Part shown: piece after piece, positions 38,081 through 49,559 of the stretch
Layout of the letters: each line of letters starts with the position of its first letter
Numbering within the stretch: position 1 is the stretch's first letter
Assembly (NCBI GenBank): GCA_005406025.1
Contig: BGZK01000021.1
Coordinates: 992,001-1,056,000 of the forward strand
Reading direction: 5' to 3'
DNA: 64,000 bases
Source: Eumeta japonica
Lineage: Eukaryota > Arthropoda > Insecta > Lepidoptera > Psychidae
Notes under the pieces: generated by a model
Seen by the model: the letters and a program-made list of their open reading frames with translations, nothing else
What the model was told of the DNA's origin: nothing
Databases searched by the model: none
Made by a program: the position numbers and the translations under genes

Positions 38081-39106
38081 AGAAGTATAACTTCTCACGC
38101 GCGTACAACAAGTATTTTTATTATAGTATTGTAACAGATTATTATCTGACCAGGTTTTAGTGTAGATTTGATAGGTGTGCATTACTTTAGTAAAATAGTA
38201 ATAAGAAAAAAAAACGACACGGAGTGGGCGTATAAAATTAGAATATTGTTTAACTGCCTGTGTGTTGTTCTGTATATCTTCTTATGATTAGACTACGAAT
38301 TAATAAGGTTTTGTTAAATTTTATTTATTGATACACACTTTTGCGTATCATATAAGCCTTACATTTTTTATTATGAAAATATGTTTGTCTGTACCAACCG
38401 AACAGACAAACTTTTCCTTTTTAAGCTGACTGCATAGAAGGCAAAAGGGAAGGAGAAATAAGATGAAAATTGAAAGATAAAAGAAAGAGAGAATGAGAAG
38501 ACTGAAATTGGAATTATGATTAAAATTTGAGTCGGTAATAAGATCAGGATAACGCTTAAGTTGTAATTTTAATGAAAACCAAATTGTCAATCAAGATCCA
38601 AGCAGCTGGAGTTTGAGAAAAAAGGCTATTTTTGCTACAATCAGCCAGAAATTTATTGTTTAGAATGAATAATACTCTTTCAAATTACCTAACTGATGTG
38701 CCTTTACATAGAGTTCCTCCATAAGCAATCGCCCAATTTCGATCGACTTAAAACATTCGCACATAGTACCTATTAGGGAGACAGAGGGCGCGATTGCGTG
38801 GAAAACCAATCATCATGTACTGATTGCCGGGACATTGATCAACGACCGTCAACATTTTGCCATCTGGTGTCATGATTATTTTAGTCGTAATTACTGTATA
38901 GATATACATATAATAAAATTGTAATTGACCGGTGTCAATTAATATTGGGTCTTTATGATTTTTTTCCATCTGTATGTTTGTATGTTTGTTTGCGCATCAT
39001 ACAAAACTATTGAACGGAATTGGATGGATGGATAGCAAAACGTTTATACCACCTTCTAGTGGTGAAAAGTGGAAATAATTAATTAATTAAGTAATGGTTC
39101 AAAAAC
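38081..39106. other. AT-rich intergenic DNA
   Basis: No gene or element recognised. The minus-strand frames at 38348-38590 and 38748-38969 have no domain. Confidence 0.5.
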
Positions 39107-39478
39107 TTACAAGTGTAAGAAAAATTTAAAAAAATTGGTGGAATTACAACGCACCATGTTATATTTGAATACTTTCAACGATGACTTTATGAGCCCTAAT
39201 ATTTTTTTTGCAATTTACACAAAAATGAAAAACAATTTTGAAAATTTACACCCTTTTCATTAAAAAAATACCAAAGTTTCTGGAAAATTACAATATGCGT
39301 ATGATTACTATAAAAATATTCTAAAATACTAACTCTTTGTTGTAGGTTTTTCTACATGTCTTGAAAAATTACCCAAATTGTATTATATTTATTATCAATA
39401 CACAATGATTTACAATTTTAAAGACGTACTGTTTTGTAAAAGAATTGTAATGTTACAAAAAAATTTAAAAGTGTAGCA
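39107..39478. mobile_element. Short TIR element, same family as 20259-21630
   Basis: The right end, reverse complemented, reads 'tacacttttaaatttttttg' then 'taacattac'; this matches the left end at 20259 ('tatactgttaaaaatttttg', 'taaaattac'). The left end is a decayed inverse of it. The interior has the same 'aaaattac'/'caattt' words. At about 370 bp it is a deletion derivative. Confidence 0.6.
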
Positions 39479-40944
39479 TTAACAGATTTTATATAGAATA
39501 ACAACATAGAAATCATGTCCCGGGTCCGCTGTTTATCTAATTTCATGGTGTAGTCGTGAATGCCAACATTGCAAAATGGAATATTCGAAGGAAATGTAAC
39601 TAATATACTTGTACGAATACATAATAACGTTATTGCTCCAGTCACAGTCGGTTAAAATATTAAGAGATATCCAAACGATGTTTAAGTCTGTGACACACCT
39701 GAACCTGAATATTTATTATGTTTATTTCCGACTGGCTTAAAAATAATATCAAATATCATGAAAGTCGGTTTCGCACCTCTCGTACTGGCTGTTATGATAT
39801 GACAAATAAATTGCGACTGTTTGAGAGAAAAAAAAAGATGAAAGCGGTCCGTGTGATATGACGTGTGTATTACATGCGCGTCGTCGCCATTTTAATTTAT
39901 GCCATAACTAAAAGTCTAGAGTAATAGGTGCGTTCTCTATGAAATATAGTATTTAAAATTACATCTGTTAGATGACACATATTTATGTACAAGTATAAAA
40001 TCTCTGATCTTTATAAAACTCAATAAAAAATGATAAGTTCATAACTTCGGAGATATGTTCATTTCTCTTTGACAGATTTAGCATTCAAGCGATCATCTTA
40101 GAATTTCGGATAGATGCAGTCTGTACAAAAAAGATTTAAATAATATATTTATAAAGCGGACTATTTCTATACAAAATATTTGGTATCGAGAGTCACTGAT
40201 TGTGGCACTAGTCAGGGTTAAACATATTAAACTAGATTATCTAGTTATCTATAATTACTTATAGTTAATATGCCGCTCAATCTAATGTCATATTACTTAA
40301 TATCATTAATAAGTAACTTGTAAATAATGTAATCTAATATATAAAATTCACATTTCTTTGCTTTTTTCATTATTACATGATGCCATACTGTTCATCCGAC
40401 TGCGATAAAACTTTGTCATTTTATTGCTTGCACTTGGGTGACGGTCATAGGCGTAGTAGAGTCAACTTACAGTAGGTGGCGCGCATGTCGTACCGGCAAA
40501 TATATTTGAAGAAGCATTTCCGGAATTGTTGGTACTAAACATCATTTAAGCTTTTCCTTTGTCTATCATTCAATTTCAATAAACGGGTTCATAATCGACA
40601 AGAGAATATATAGTTTTATTCCTGTTATTCCTAATTAAACAAGATAACTATTTCAAATGATATTTCCATAATTATTTCTTTTGCGTCAACAACGCGCCCG
40701 AGTACTGGCCATAATAATAATCATTCCTTATAAATAACAAGTTTACATTGCTATTTTATATCATTGTCCGCTATTGTACTATAACACTAAAATATAAATT
40801 CTCTTTGAGCGCGTATCATAAAAAGATCATAACACAAAATAATTACTATGTAGAGTATCTCTAAAACAATTTTGGGAATCCTATTACTTTCACATAGCTT
40901 GCTGATTTAAATAAATTTCCAAAATGTTTCGCGAACATTCGTAC

Positions 40945-40948
<4 letters not shown>
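39479..40948. other. AT-rich intergenic DNA
   Basis: No gene recognised. About 40460-40500 contains 'gtaggtggcgcgcat', a phrase seen at ends of decayed repeats. Confidence 0.5.

Positions 40949-40985
<37 letters not shown>
40949..40985. repeat. (AT)n microsatellite, about 37 bp
   Basis: Pure alternating TA tract, followed about 45 bases later by (GT)n words. Confidence 0.95.
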
Positions 40986-40989
<4 letters not shown>

Positions 40990-41394
40990 TTGCGATTGAT
41001 GACGCATTATACATATATATCTTCGTGTGTGCTTGTGTGTGTGTATTATATACGCGCTTTGCGTTCTGAGATTACAAAAGTGACATAGAACAATTTTTTT
41101 TGTTGTATCAGATTTTAATCACCAACATGCTGAGACATTTCTTACCACAATCTCGTTTATTTTTGTTTTTATTTATGAGCTTGGACATTGAACTCCCTCC
41201 ACATTGGCCTAATGCGGATCGAAGGTTGTCCCCAAAGACCGTCCTCGTCGATGCAATGACCACGTTCGGCGGCTCGACGTGGTCTCTGGGGCACGGAGCT
41301 GTTCGTCCTGGCACCCCTAAAAACAGCTTTAGAAATTCTTATTAAAACAGCAGAAATTACGGAGCTTTCGTCATTCTTACGTAATGCTATCGGT
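40986..41394. other. GC-richer stretch of unknown nature
   Basis: The region about 41180-41320 is GC-richer and open on both strands (81 and 68 codons), which is typical of composition rather than coding. It holds an imperfect inverted repeat ('ccccaaagaccgtcc' against 'gacgtggtctctgggg'). Confidence 0.35.
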
Positions 41395-41460
41395 AACGAA
41401 ATAGGAATCGTAATCGGGATCAGAATCGAGTCCAGATTCAGAACGGAGGTAGAGTTGAAA
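41395..41460 (-). repeat. Short GATTCC-type repeat relic
   Basis: Words 'aggaatcgtaatcgggatc' and 'agaatcgagtccagattc' are the reverse complement of the motif seen at 15230-15570. Confidence 0.55.
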
Positions 41461-41884
41461 CAAATTAATTAGATTTGAAATAAGTTGACACAACAAAAGA
41501 AACTTAATCTTTGCACACGAGAGCGATGTCACGGCCAAATTTTAGTTACAGTGTAGCAGATGACAGTGTTAGGAAAATGCTAGAACAAGACAAATACTAA
41601 CACACTATGCATATACATGTCGGCGTGTTCAAAGGAGGGTATTTACATGTTAATATATTTGTTATATTGCAAAAAATAGGTATGTAATGATAGCCCGTCC
41701 TGATACGGGTAAACACATTTATATGCGATTTCCAAAAAGTATTTAAAAATTTGCAATCTATTATTGTACTTAAATAACGACATTTCCATTATTACTCATC
41801 GTATGAAATGAGCCACTGAATTACACTCGCCGAATAACTCATACTTAAATATGCCTCAATTAAAGCATTTAAACATCTGAAACT

Positions 41885-42070
41885 GATTTTACAGCCCCGT
41901 TCGGACGACCGCAGCGCCGCCACGGAAGAGCGGATCCGTGTATAAAACGACGATGCCGTCGTCTCTTTGAAGCGGCCGTCACGTCAGAAATAACGTCACG
42001 ACACGCCGACGACACGGCCCCGACACGAATCCCGTAACCATTTGTCACTTTTAATTGCCACTTGTGTAGT
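41885..42070. promoter_or_regulatory. GC-rich island (candidate regulatory DNA)
   Basis: Abrupt rise in GC with repeated ACGTCA/CGTCGT-like words ('gccgtcgtc', 'cacgtcag', 'aacgtcacgacac'), and 'tgtataaaacgac' at 41939 resembling a TATA box by chance or function. No domain-bearing frame. Function is inferred only. Confidence 0.3.
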
Positions 42071-43559
42071 GGCGCTGGTGTATTTTCGTTTATTGTGAAA
42101 TAAACGGATGGATATAAGGAGGCCGTTACGTTGGATTGAGACGTGTCCCTCTTTGTGTCCGCAAGTCGTTAATGTATTATAGCAGCTTTAGTGTTTTCGT
42201 TTCATTAAATGTCGATTATTTTAAAGGTATTAAATAAATATTTTGAAATAATCTCTGATTTTCGACTCTCACAAGTGGAGAACGTCTAACTTTAAACAAA
42301 GGTGTGGGAAGTACTCTGTATGAATTTGAACGACTTTTACGAGTTTGTACTCTTTCAAATTTTACAGTGTTTTTTTATTTATATATCATTATTTAACGTA
42401 CAAATTAAATTAGTATATTTAATTTGATGTATATTACCTTTTTTTTTGTTGCTTATTTATTGATACATATTTATAACAAAGAAATTCTACCCGAAATATA
42501 TTATTTTTGAGAAAATAAAAAAAAAACAATTTTACATAAACCTCATTGATTTATGTTTTTATATTTTTTGTGTTATTTCTCGAAAACGTGAGAGCTTATT
42601 TGTGTTGTTTATATTGCGTTATATCTATAACGATCTGGACACAATTCTGTACTTTTTATTGTCGAAATCGGTTCTCTAGTTTCTAAGTTACATTTCATGT
42701 ATGCTGGTAATTAAAAAAAAAATGCAAATCATTTATCGGTCACTTGCTAAATTATCCTTCCTTTTTGGACGACTTTTGGAATTTCAAAAATTTCTTGACA
42801 ATTAACCGATACCGCATCGAAGGCCTGCGAAACTTTGAGTTGGAAATCTGAGCATTGACATAACGGGTAGCTACCAATCAACCTTTTTTTTTTGCTCATA
42901 CTATTTTAGACTTTTTTAAATTTATTTACGCTTATCGTATGTAATAAATAATAGAATGATTTGTGACCTTTTCATTTTTAAAAGTAAATTCAATCAAATG
43001 ATATTCCAGAAATGTAATGAAAACTGGTCAAGTTCGATTATGACTCATGTACAGAATATTACGTACTTTAAACAATTGCACTCGTTCTTTGTAAAACCAA
43101 GCAACACGTTTTATATCATTTTTATTTATGACTATTCCCGTGCAAATTTTGAAATTCCGTATACCTTTTTTTGTAACCTGGAAATGAGAGCTTATATTCT
43201 GTACTTATTTTAAAGTTTTAAGTTCAATAATTTCGTAGATAAGGAGTGGATGTTAAGTTTCTGCATATTTTTCTTAAGTGTTTTAAAACTTCTTTTCAAA
43301 TTGTAATAAATTATGTATTTGCATAACAAACGTGCTCATTTGATATATCGTATGTGGCACTTGAAAAAAGTTTTCTTTATGTCATAATTGCCCCCCTCCG
43401 CCCCTAAAATGTACAACCAAAATATGTTTTTTCCGTTCAGTACATTCAGACAGATCAGACAGATAGATATGAGAGTGACCCTATAAGAGTTACGCTTTTT
43501 CATAACTGTAACTCTAAAGATGACAATAAGTTCTAACGATTTCTTTATGAATGTATTTT
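42071..43559. other. AT-rich DNA with a decayed repeat
   Basis: About 43380-43500 has 'cagacagatcagacagatag' then 'gaccctataagagttacg', a decayed relative of the 'agggttccg' element ends. Two loosely similar segments ('gagagcttat' at about 42589 and 43185) suggest an internal duplication. Confidence 0.45.
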
Positions 43560-43855
43560 TATGAGTTTATCACAATATTACTAGTCTTTTAGTCAATGTA
43601 TTATCTATACATGAGCGCACCACAGCGACTAGAACTGTTTCCGCTGTTGTACTTCGTCCAGTGAGTGAATGTACCGGTGGCCCACTATCCCTTTCATCAT
43701 CCCACTCCCCCTTCATCAGATATCCTATAATATTTGTACTCAGGAGATTGGCTACGCACTTGTGCTTCCTCTTGGGTTGTGAGTGTCCATGGGCGGCGAT
43801 GACCATCTACTCTCCGGTGGATCGCGAGATCATTTGTCATAAATCTCTCAATAAC
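43560..43855 (+). repeat. LINE 3' end remnant
   Basis: The phrases 'gagtgtccatgggcggcgat', 'gaccatctactctccggtgg' and 'catttgtcataaa' in this order match a 3' UTR I know from lepidopteran non-LTR elements, which ends in a poly-AT tail. Overlapping open frames on both strands are incidental. Confidence 0.6.
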
Positions 43856-44169
43856 AAAAAGTAACAGGTTTACAAATTGTAAAATATTTCTATTAAAACG
43901 GCAAGTAGTCAAAAGACGACGCATATTAATCTAATCAACAAAATAAATCAATACAAATTTCGAATAATAATAATAATAAACTAAACATATCTCGAGTAGC
44001 ACATATCGTCAAAACTGATGAAGCCATTCGGCGACGGACGAGCGCCGCGCCGTCGGGAGATCAAGGCGATGCGACGTGTCAACGTGTCGACGTGTCGAGA
44101 CAAACGGTGTTGAGTCTCGGCGAGTCTCGCCATCTTTTATAAAATATTTTATATGAAATAATTTGACTG
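43856..44169. other. Intergenic DNA
   Basis: (ATA)n at about 43964-43979 and a GC-rich patch at 44030-44130 with repeated 'gacgtgtc' words ('cgacgtgtcaacgtgtcgac'). No gene. Confidence 0.5.
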
Positions 44170-44235
44170 CGCCGATCGCTAAGCGGATAAAACGCTTGCT
44201 TCGAACACTTAAGGGTTCGATTTTCAGTTTTGTAA
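44170..44235 (+). repeat. tRNA-derived SINE-like head (Arg-like)
   Basis: Box A-like 'tcgctaagcggataaaacgc' and box B-like 'gggttcgattttc' are spaced as in a tRNA gene (RNA polymerase III internal promoter). Acceptor and anticodon arms do not pair properly, so it is a relic rather than a tRNA gene. Confidence 0.5.
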
Positions 44236-44640
44236 ATGGATCTTGACTTACTTGACTTGAATAGAGATCGAAATCAATTTGCAGCATTGTGTCAGTCAGT
44301 CGTGATTATTTTATATAGTTCGCTATCTTGATTAAAATCCGAAGTCTGATTAATTAAAATTTTATTTTACATTATTAAATTAATTCACATTATATTGTAA
44401 AAAGCATACTGAAATTATTATAAAATTAAACATTTGGAAAGTAAAATAAAAGTAACACATAAATTATAGCACCGGATGGATTGTTTTAAAATAAAGGTTT
44501 TTATTTATGTCTCTAATAACTTATGATTTTCAGAATGGACACTGAAAATTTTCCTTTCAAAATATGTTACGCATGATTCATTTATATATAGCAAATGAAA
44601 TATTCGTATTTTCAAACTATTACACTTCAGTAATATTACT

Positions 44641-44698
44641 TACACCCATCACCTTGGGATGGACTCGACCGTTCTACCACTGAACTATCACTGTTCAT
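44641..44698 (-). repeat. tRNA-Gly-like relic
   Basis: The reverse complement reads 'gtgatagttcagtggtagaa', close to the D-arm and box A of tRNA-Gly. The expected anticodon arm is missing and box B is degraded ('gagtccatccc'). Confidence 0.45.
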
Positions 44699-44994
44699 CA
44701 TTATTCTACCATCTATATATACACCTAATAATACAGTAGAGAGCAAAAATCGATGCATCGAAAATATTTGAAAAAAAAAGTATTAGAAACATTGATAGAA
44801 TACATTTTAGTGGTTTGGAAAATTACTTCTGTGCATTTGCTCAGAACTCCACAAAAACTACTTGACAGAATTTGATGAAATTTGGAATGTTAATAGTTTA
44901 TGCCCCATAGTAACATATACGATAGTTTCTACCACGTTTCGTTGCTATTTTTCACATTATATATATTTGAGTATTTTTTTTAAGCTACCTGGAA

Positions 44995-45150
44995 TCTAGA
45001 TGGAAGCCAGATCGCAATTAAAAGTGAGGCCTGGATTAGATCGAAAGCAGGAACAAGATCGGGATCAAGTTTAACAGCGTGATCGGTCGATACAAAAGAT
45101 TTAATAATTTATTCGATATAACGCGAGCGAAGCCACAAGCTGCTACAAAA
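44995..45150 (-). repeat. GATTCC-type repeat relic with 'gcgaagcc' end
   Basis: Words 'ggattagatcgaaagcagg' and 'aagatcgggatcaag' continue into 'aacgcgagcgaagccacaag', a phrase common at ends of lepidopteran repeats. Same style as the copies at 15171 and 23765. Confidence 0.5.
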
Positions 45151-45681
45151 TAAACGCTAAATTAGGTTTCTCAAAAAAAAAAGACATAAATGAATCTTTA
45201 ACATATATAATGATTATTTGTTCTGCAACCATTTTAATATTCATTAAAATATATGGTTCTTGTATAGAAACGTTTCCTTATATTTTAGCAAGATAAGGTA
45301 TGTTGTTTTGAGAATCAGTTGGCATCTTCTTACATAAAACGTGCTCAATCTTACTGTCGACTTTCAGTGTATGCCACTCATTATAATGATTTAATGGAAT
45401 AAGACGAATAAAATACTAACGCTTGCGTAGGTGTTCGATATCTGTTAATCTCCTAGAATCAATATGCGATTTGTATAGGGACTAATGGCGACGGCTTCTA
45501 AGAACTCGATTCTTATCGGCTTCCCTTTCATAAAATATTTAATATGCATAATTCATAAATAAATAAATTATTGCTTTTTAGTATACAGACACTTAAAATT
45601 ATTTTTAATTTTCAATAATTATTGTAAATAATATCCAGCCTTCTTAGGTTAGTAACGTAAGCCCTATATAAGAAACACTTC

Positions 45682-45709
45682 AAATAACTCGAAAGCAACC
45701 GAGTTATTT
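45682..45709. repeat. Inverted repeat with 10-bp arms
   Basis: Arms aaataactcg (45682-45691) and cgagttattt (45700-45709), loop of 8. It lies about 160 bp upstream of the presumed hAT left end. Confidence 0.85.
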
Positions 45710-45851
45710 AGACGACTAAATTCAGAATGTTCGCAATCGTCGTAATCAATGTGAAATGTTGAGTCTTCCATATTCAGTTGTATTATAGCGTTATGGCGGC
45801 GCCTCGAGCCCGAGCTTGCCGGTCGTAAGCCGCGGGCGAGCGGGGGAATAA

Positions 45852-48523
45852 CTCGGTATATCGCGAGTTTTACTTCCACAACGAAATGACGCAATTGTAA
45901 TTCGTGTAACATAATTTCACCTTTAACGTGAACTTTTAGGTGTTATATTCGGTTGCGGATTGTTGTGATATACATTATTATGTAAATAATAATGCGTTTC
46001 GATCAGCGGAGATTTCCGATTATACCCGAATAAAAAACGGTTTTGCATATAGCATCATTCCCGTGTCGAATTAAGTATAGATGCGTTGTGAGTGTAATTG
46101 AATTTATATAATACGAGTTAGTGTAGTGGTATTTAAGACGAATTGATTGTTATTCTATTTATTCAGTAAGTGTTTTTCTATTTTCGATTTTATAATGGCA
46201 CTCTTAGCAATTGAATGCTGCACTACGGATTTTCTATTAAAAAGCGAAAACTCCTTTTCAAAATTAACGTTTCAGCAAAAACAGAAAATTATCGAGTTAG
46301 ATCGTGCTAAACCTAATATGAAAATAGATTATAAACGTAAAGATGGTTTTTGTAAGCATTTCCACGTTTCACTTTACGAAAAATTTACTTGGTTGACTGG
46401 CAGTTGTAAGCATAATAGAATGTATTGTTTTCCTTGTTTATTATTTTCAAAATCAAGTAGCGTTTGGAGTAGTACAGGATTTGTAGATATAAATAATTTT
46501 ACTAATTCCTCGAAAAAACATTTACAAACTGAAAAACATATTCGTAGTTCTTTAGCATTGCACGAATTTGGCATTAATAGAATTGAAATTTCTTTAGGGA
46601 ACTCTTTCGAGGCATATAATAAAATAGTAGAACGAAACCGTAATTTAATGAAGCGATTTATAGACACCATCATTTTATTAGGAAGGCAAGAGCTATCGTT
46701 TCGCGGCCATGACGAAAAATCAACATCAGATAATCGCGGTAATTACATAGAAACTTTGTTGTTTTTAAAAACATATGATTCAGTATTAGATATGCATTTA
46801 GAGCAATGTTCCTCAACTCAGAACTCTGTGTTCTCTGGTCTCTCGAGCGATATTCAGAACGATTTAATAAAGTCCATAGCTCAGGTCATTAGAGATGAAA
46901 TTAAATCAGAAATTAACTTTGCGAAATTCGTGTCGGTTATAGCCGACGAAACACCTGATATTAGCCATCGAGAGCAAATGTCTGTCATATTCCGCTATTT
47001 GACTAAGACGGGGATCGAAGAGATTTGTAGGTTTTTCGATGTTACTTTAGAACGTGGAGCAGATCAGTTATCGCAAAGTATATTAGAGATCATAGATCAG
47101 TTTAATTGTAAAGAAAAATTAGTCGGTCAGTCGTATGATGGGGCCGCTGTGATGTCGGGTGCTCAGGGCGGCGTACAAACAAAAATTAAATTACAATGTC
47201 CAATGGCTGTCTTTATTCCTTGCTATGCTCACGTACTTAACTTAGTGTTATCTCGATCTTTAGAAAATATTCCAGAGTTAAAACAATTTTTCAGCCACAT
47301 CAATTGCATAATAAATTTTTTAATAAATCTACTAAACGTTCGGGTCTTTTAAAATTAACGTCAGATCGTCGTTTGCCTGGTGTCGCAGAAACTCGATGGC
47401 AGTATCATTCTCGTATTATTAATGTCATTTGTAACTGTAGATCCGACATAATACAAACATTTAATATAATTATAGAAAATCCGATGGATTGGGATTCTGA
47501 ATCAATTGCCATATCAGAAAGTTTGTTAATGAAATTAGAAGATAGGAATTTTGCTTTTTGCATACTTTAGCTGAATTATTTGCAAGAACAGATATTACTT
47601 TCGCTTTACTACAAAATAAACAGAGTGATATAGACGTCGTTATTCGCGAAGTTCAATCGCTATTAAATTGGTTTGAGAGTAATTTCATTAATAAGTTTGA
47701 CGAAATTTACGACAGTGTCACTGATATAAGTGAGCCTCCACGAAGACGCCGACGTCTATTTAGCTCAGAATCAGACTTAAAACGCGAGTATAAACGTATT
47801 TTCATCGAAATTGTAGATAATGTTAAAATCAAATTCAAACCAGATATAGTTCACTAAGCAATTTGTCGTTTTAGATTTACTAAGTAAGTCGAAACATGAT
47901 TTATTCGAACGTACATTTCCTGAGGATAAACTAAATAATTTAAATTTATTATTTCCTCGAATTTTTGACATAAATGCATTAAAAATGAGTTAAAAGTATT
48001 ATATTCGTCTCCCTCGCTTAAAGGATTAGATATGTACGAGTTATTTTTGCATTTACAAAAGATATCTTAAAAGATACATTTCCTCAAATTTTAAGCTTAA
48101 GTAATATCTGTTTAAACCCTTCCGATAACAATTGCGGCCGCGGAACGATCTTTTCAGCTCTCAAACGCATTCATACGTACCTCAGGAATAGCCAGACAGA
48201 ACAAAGGCTTTCAGATCTCGCGTTCTTATCTATAGAAAAACATTTACTGTTGCAAATCAAAAGTAAGCCAAATTTTTATGACTTGGTATTAGCTCATTTT
48301 CTTAAGAAAAATCGTAGATTACCACTAGAATTTAAATAGCTTTTTTATCTCATTTAATTCATTTATCCACTGCGCTGCTATAAATTCGACTAAAGGAAAC
48401 TACTTCATTAGCTTTTTTCAAAGCTGCATAAAAATGCATGCTCGAAGTTTTCCGTTTGTATTCTATCGTTGTCTTCAAGTATGCCAAAAGTGGCGAATGA
48501 AATATCTCCGCGTTATACCAGAG
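45852..48523 (+). mobile_element. Degenerate hAT transposon
   Basis: A near-complete transposase gene (46195-48339) is enclosed by short candidate inverted ends: 'ctcggtatatcgcgag' at 45852 and the reverse complement of 48506-48523, 'ctctggtataacgcggag'. The pair agrees at most positions but target-site duplications could not be confirmed, so the outer limits are uncertain and may extend into the GC-rich 45785-45850 block and the 'gggcgttacagagctcgg' end. Confidence 0.7.
46195..48339 (+). pseudogene. hAT transposase (ZMYM/TTF-finger type), frameshifted
   Basis: Cut-and-paste DNA transposase of the hAT superfamily. The best start is ATG 46195 (MALLAIECCTTDF); an in-frame ATG at 46147 adds a hydrophobic leader unlike the family. 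Numbering from 46147: a TTF-type zinc finger at about 65-135 (CFPC at 94-97, His125, His131); the RNase-H-like core with the first catalytic Asp at 267 in VSVIADETPDIS, the second in SYDGAAVMSG (Asp331), and the hAT CxxH motif at 359-362 (CYAH). The C-terminal dimerisation block follows near 48150-48240: FSALKRIHTYLRNSQTEQRL then LAFLSIEKHL. Frame changes near 47315, 47550, 47856, 47985 and 48060 (four -1-like, one +1-like) break it. Yet amino-acid motifs stay well preserved, so inactivation is recent or some breaks are sequencing errors. Confidence 0.93.
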
Positions 48524-49559
48524 GGCGTTACAGAGCTCGGTAAGTAATAGTTATATTTTATTAATAATGTTTAATGTTGACAATTTTTAGGTTCGGCTTC
48601 CCTTTATATTTTCTCACCCTCGCCACTGATAGGGACTCATAGGTGAAGAACAGATGCGAGGGTCGGCGATGGGTTGCATGCTGAATGTTAACACATGTTT
48701 CGGGCGAGTCTCTAATCATTGACTTCCTCGGTTTAACACCACACACAACATGCAATTTATTCCATGCGTAGCTTCCTGAACCACGCCTGTAACTATTTTC
48801 CTCACCGTATCAAACCCTCGCTAATGGCCCGCTATTAATTCAATTCCTTTGCACGCTCACAACGTTCATCATAGTTGGACACTGTGCGTGATGTGCAAAA
48901 TCAATTTTCTTAATTAGCTTACCGCACCGTTGTTTATTTCGCTTATGTTACTCTGTTTGTGCAAATGTCAGAGGCATTCACGCTAATAATGGAGGCTTCG
49001 GATTGCATTGTGCGCAATTTAATTATTGAGATGTATATTTGTTTGTAATAACTCGTAAAAATGTATTGCGACGACGATCAATACTAATCGTCGGTTCCGT
49101 TACTTCTATTGCTAGCGACAGAGGACGAGAGTGGAAAGACATATTCAAATCGGCGTTGAATATACAGTTTTAATGTACAACTAATATATTCTTTTCAAAA
49201 TGTCTAGTTTATTATTACATTCCCACATATTCTTAACAATGCATTCATTGATTGCATTAGTGATAGGCTCACATAGAAATGTAAATTCTTTGTGATAGTC
49301 ATCTTTCTTGAACTACTCGATAAGAAAATTTTCGAATAATTAAGGAAGTTGTAGGTTTCAGTTCGAATTTTGAAAAATCAAGACATCATCAAATGTCGTC
49401 GTTTCGAGGTTCTAGAATGTTTTACTGGCAATCGTCATAAGGATGTCCTTAGGGGAAGGAGAAATGGTGTGTGTGTGCATGGAAATGAATCTGAAAGGAA
49501 TGGACAAGTCAAAGTCGGGTTTGCAGCAGTCTGGACTTGTCTAAATTAAGATGTTCTGA
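48524..49559. other. Intergenic DNA
   Basis: About 48590-48790 is GC-richer with 'gatgcgagggtcggcgatgg', resembling repeat DNA. No gene recognised. Confidence 0.45.

Noticed and set aside
44170..44235. Functional tRNA gene
   Set aside because: Box A and B are present but the acceptor and anticodon stems do not pair, so it is a SINE-type relic.
45664..45912. Minus-strand 82-codon frame
   Set aside because: It lies in the GC-rich leader of the hAT element and shows no protein motif.
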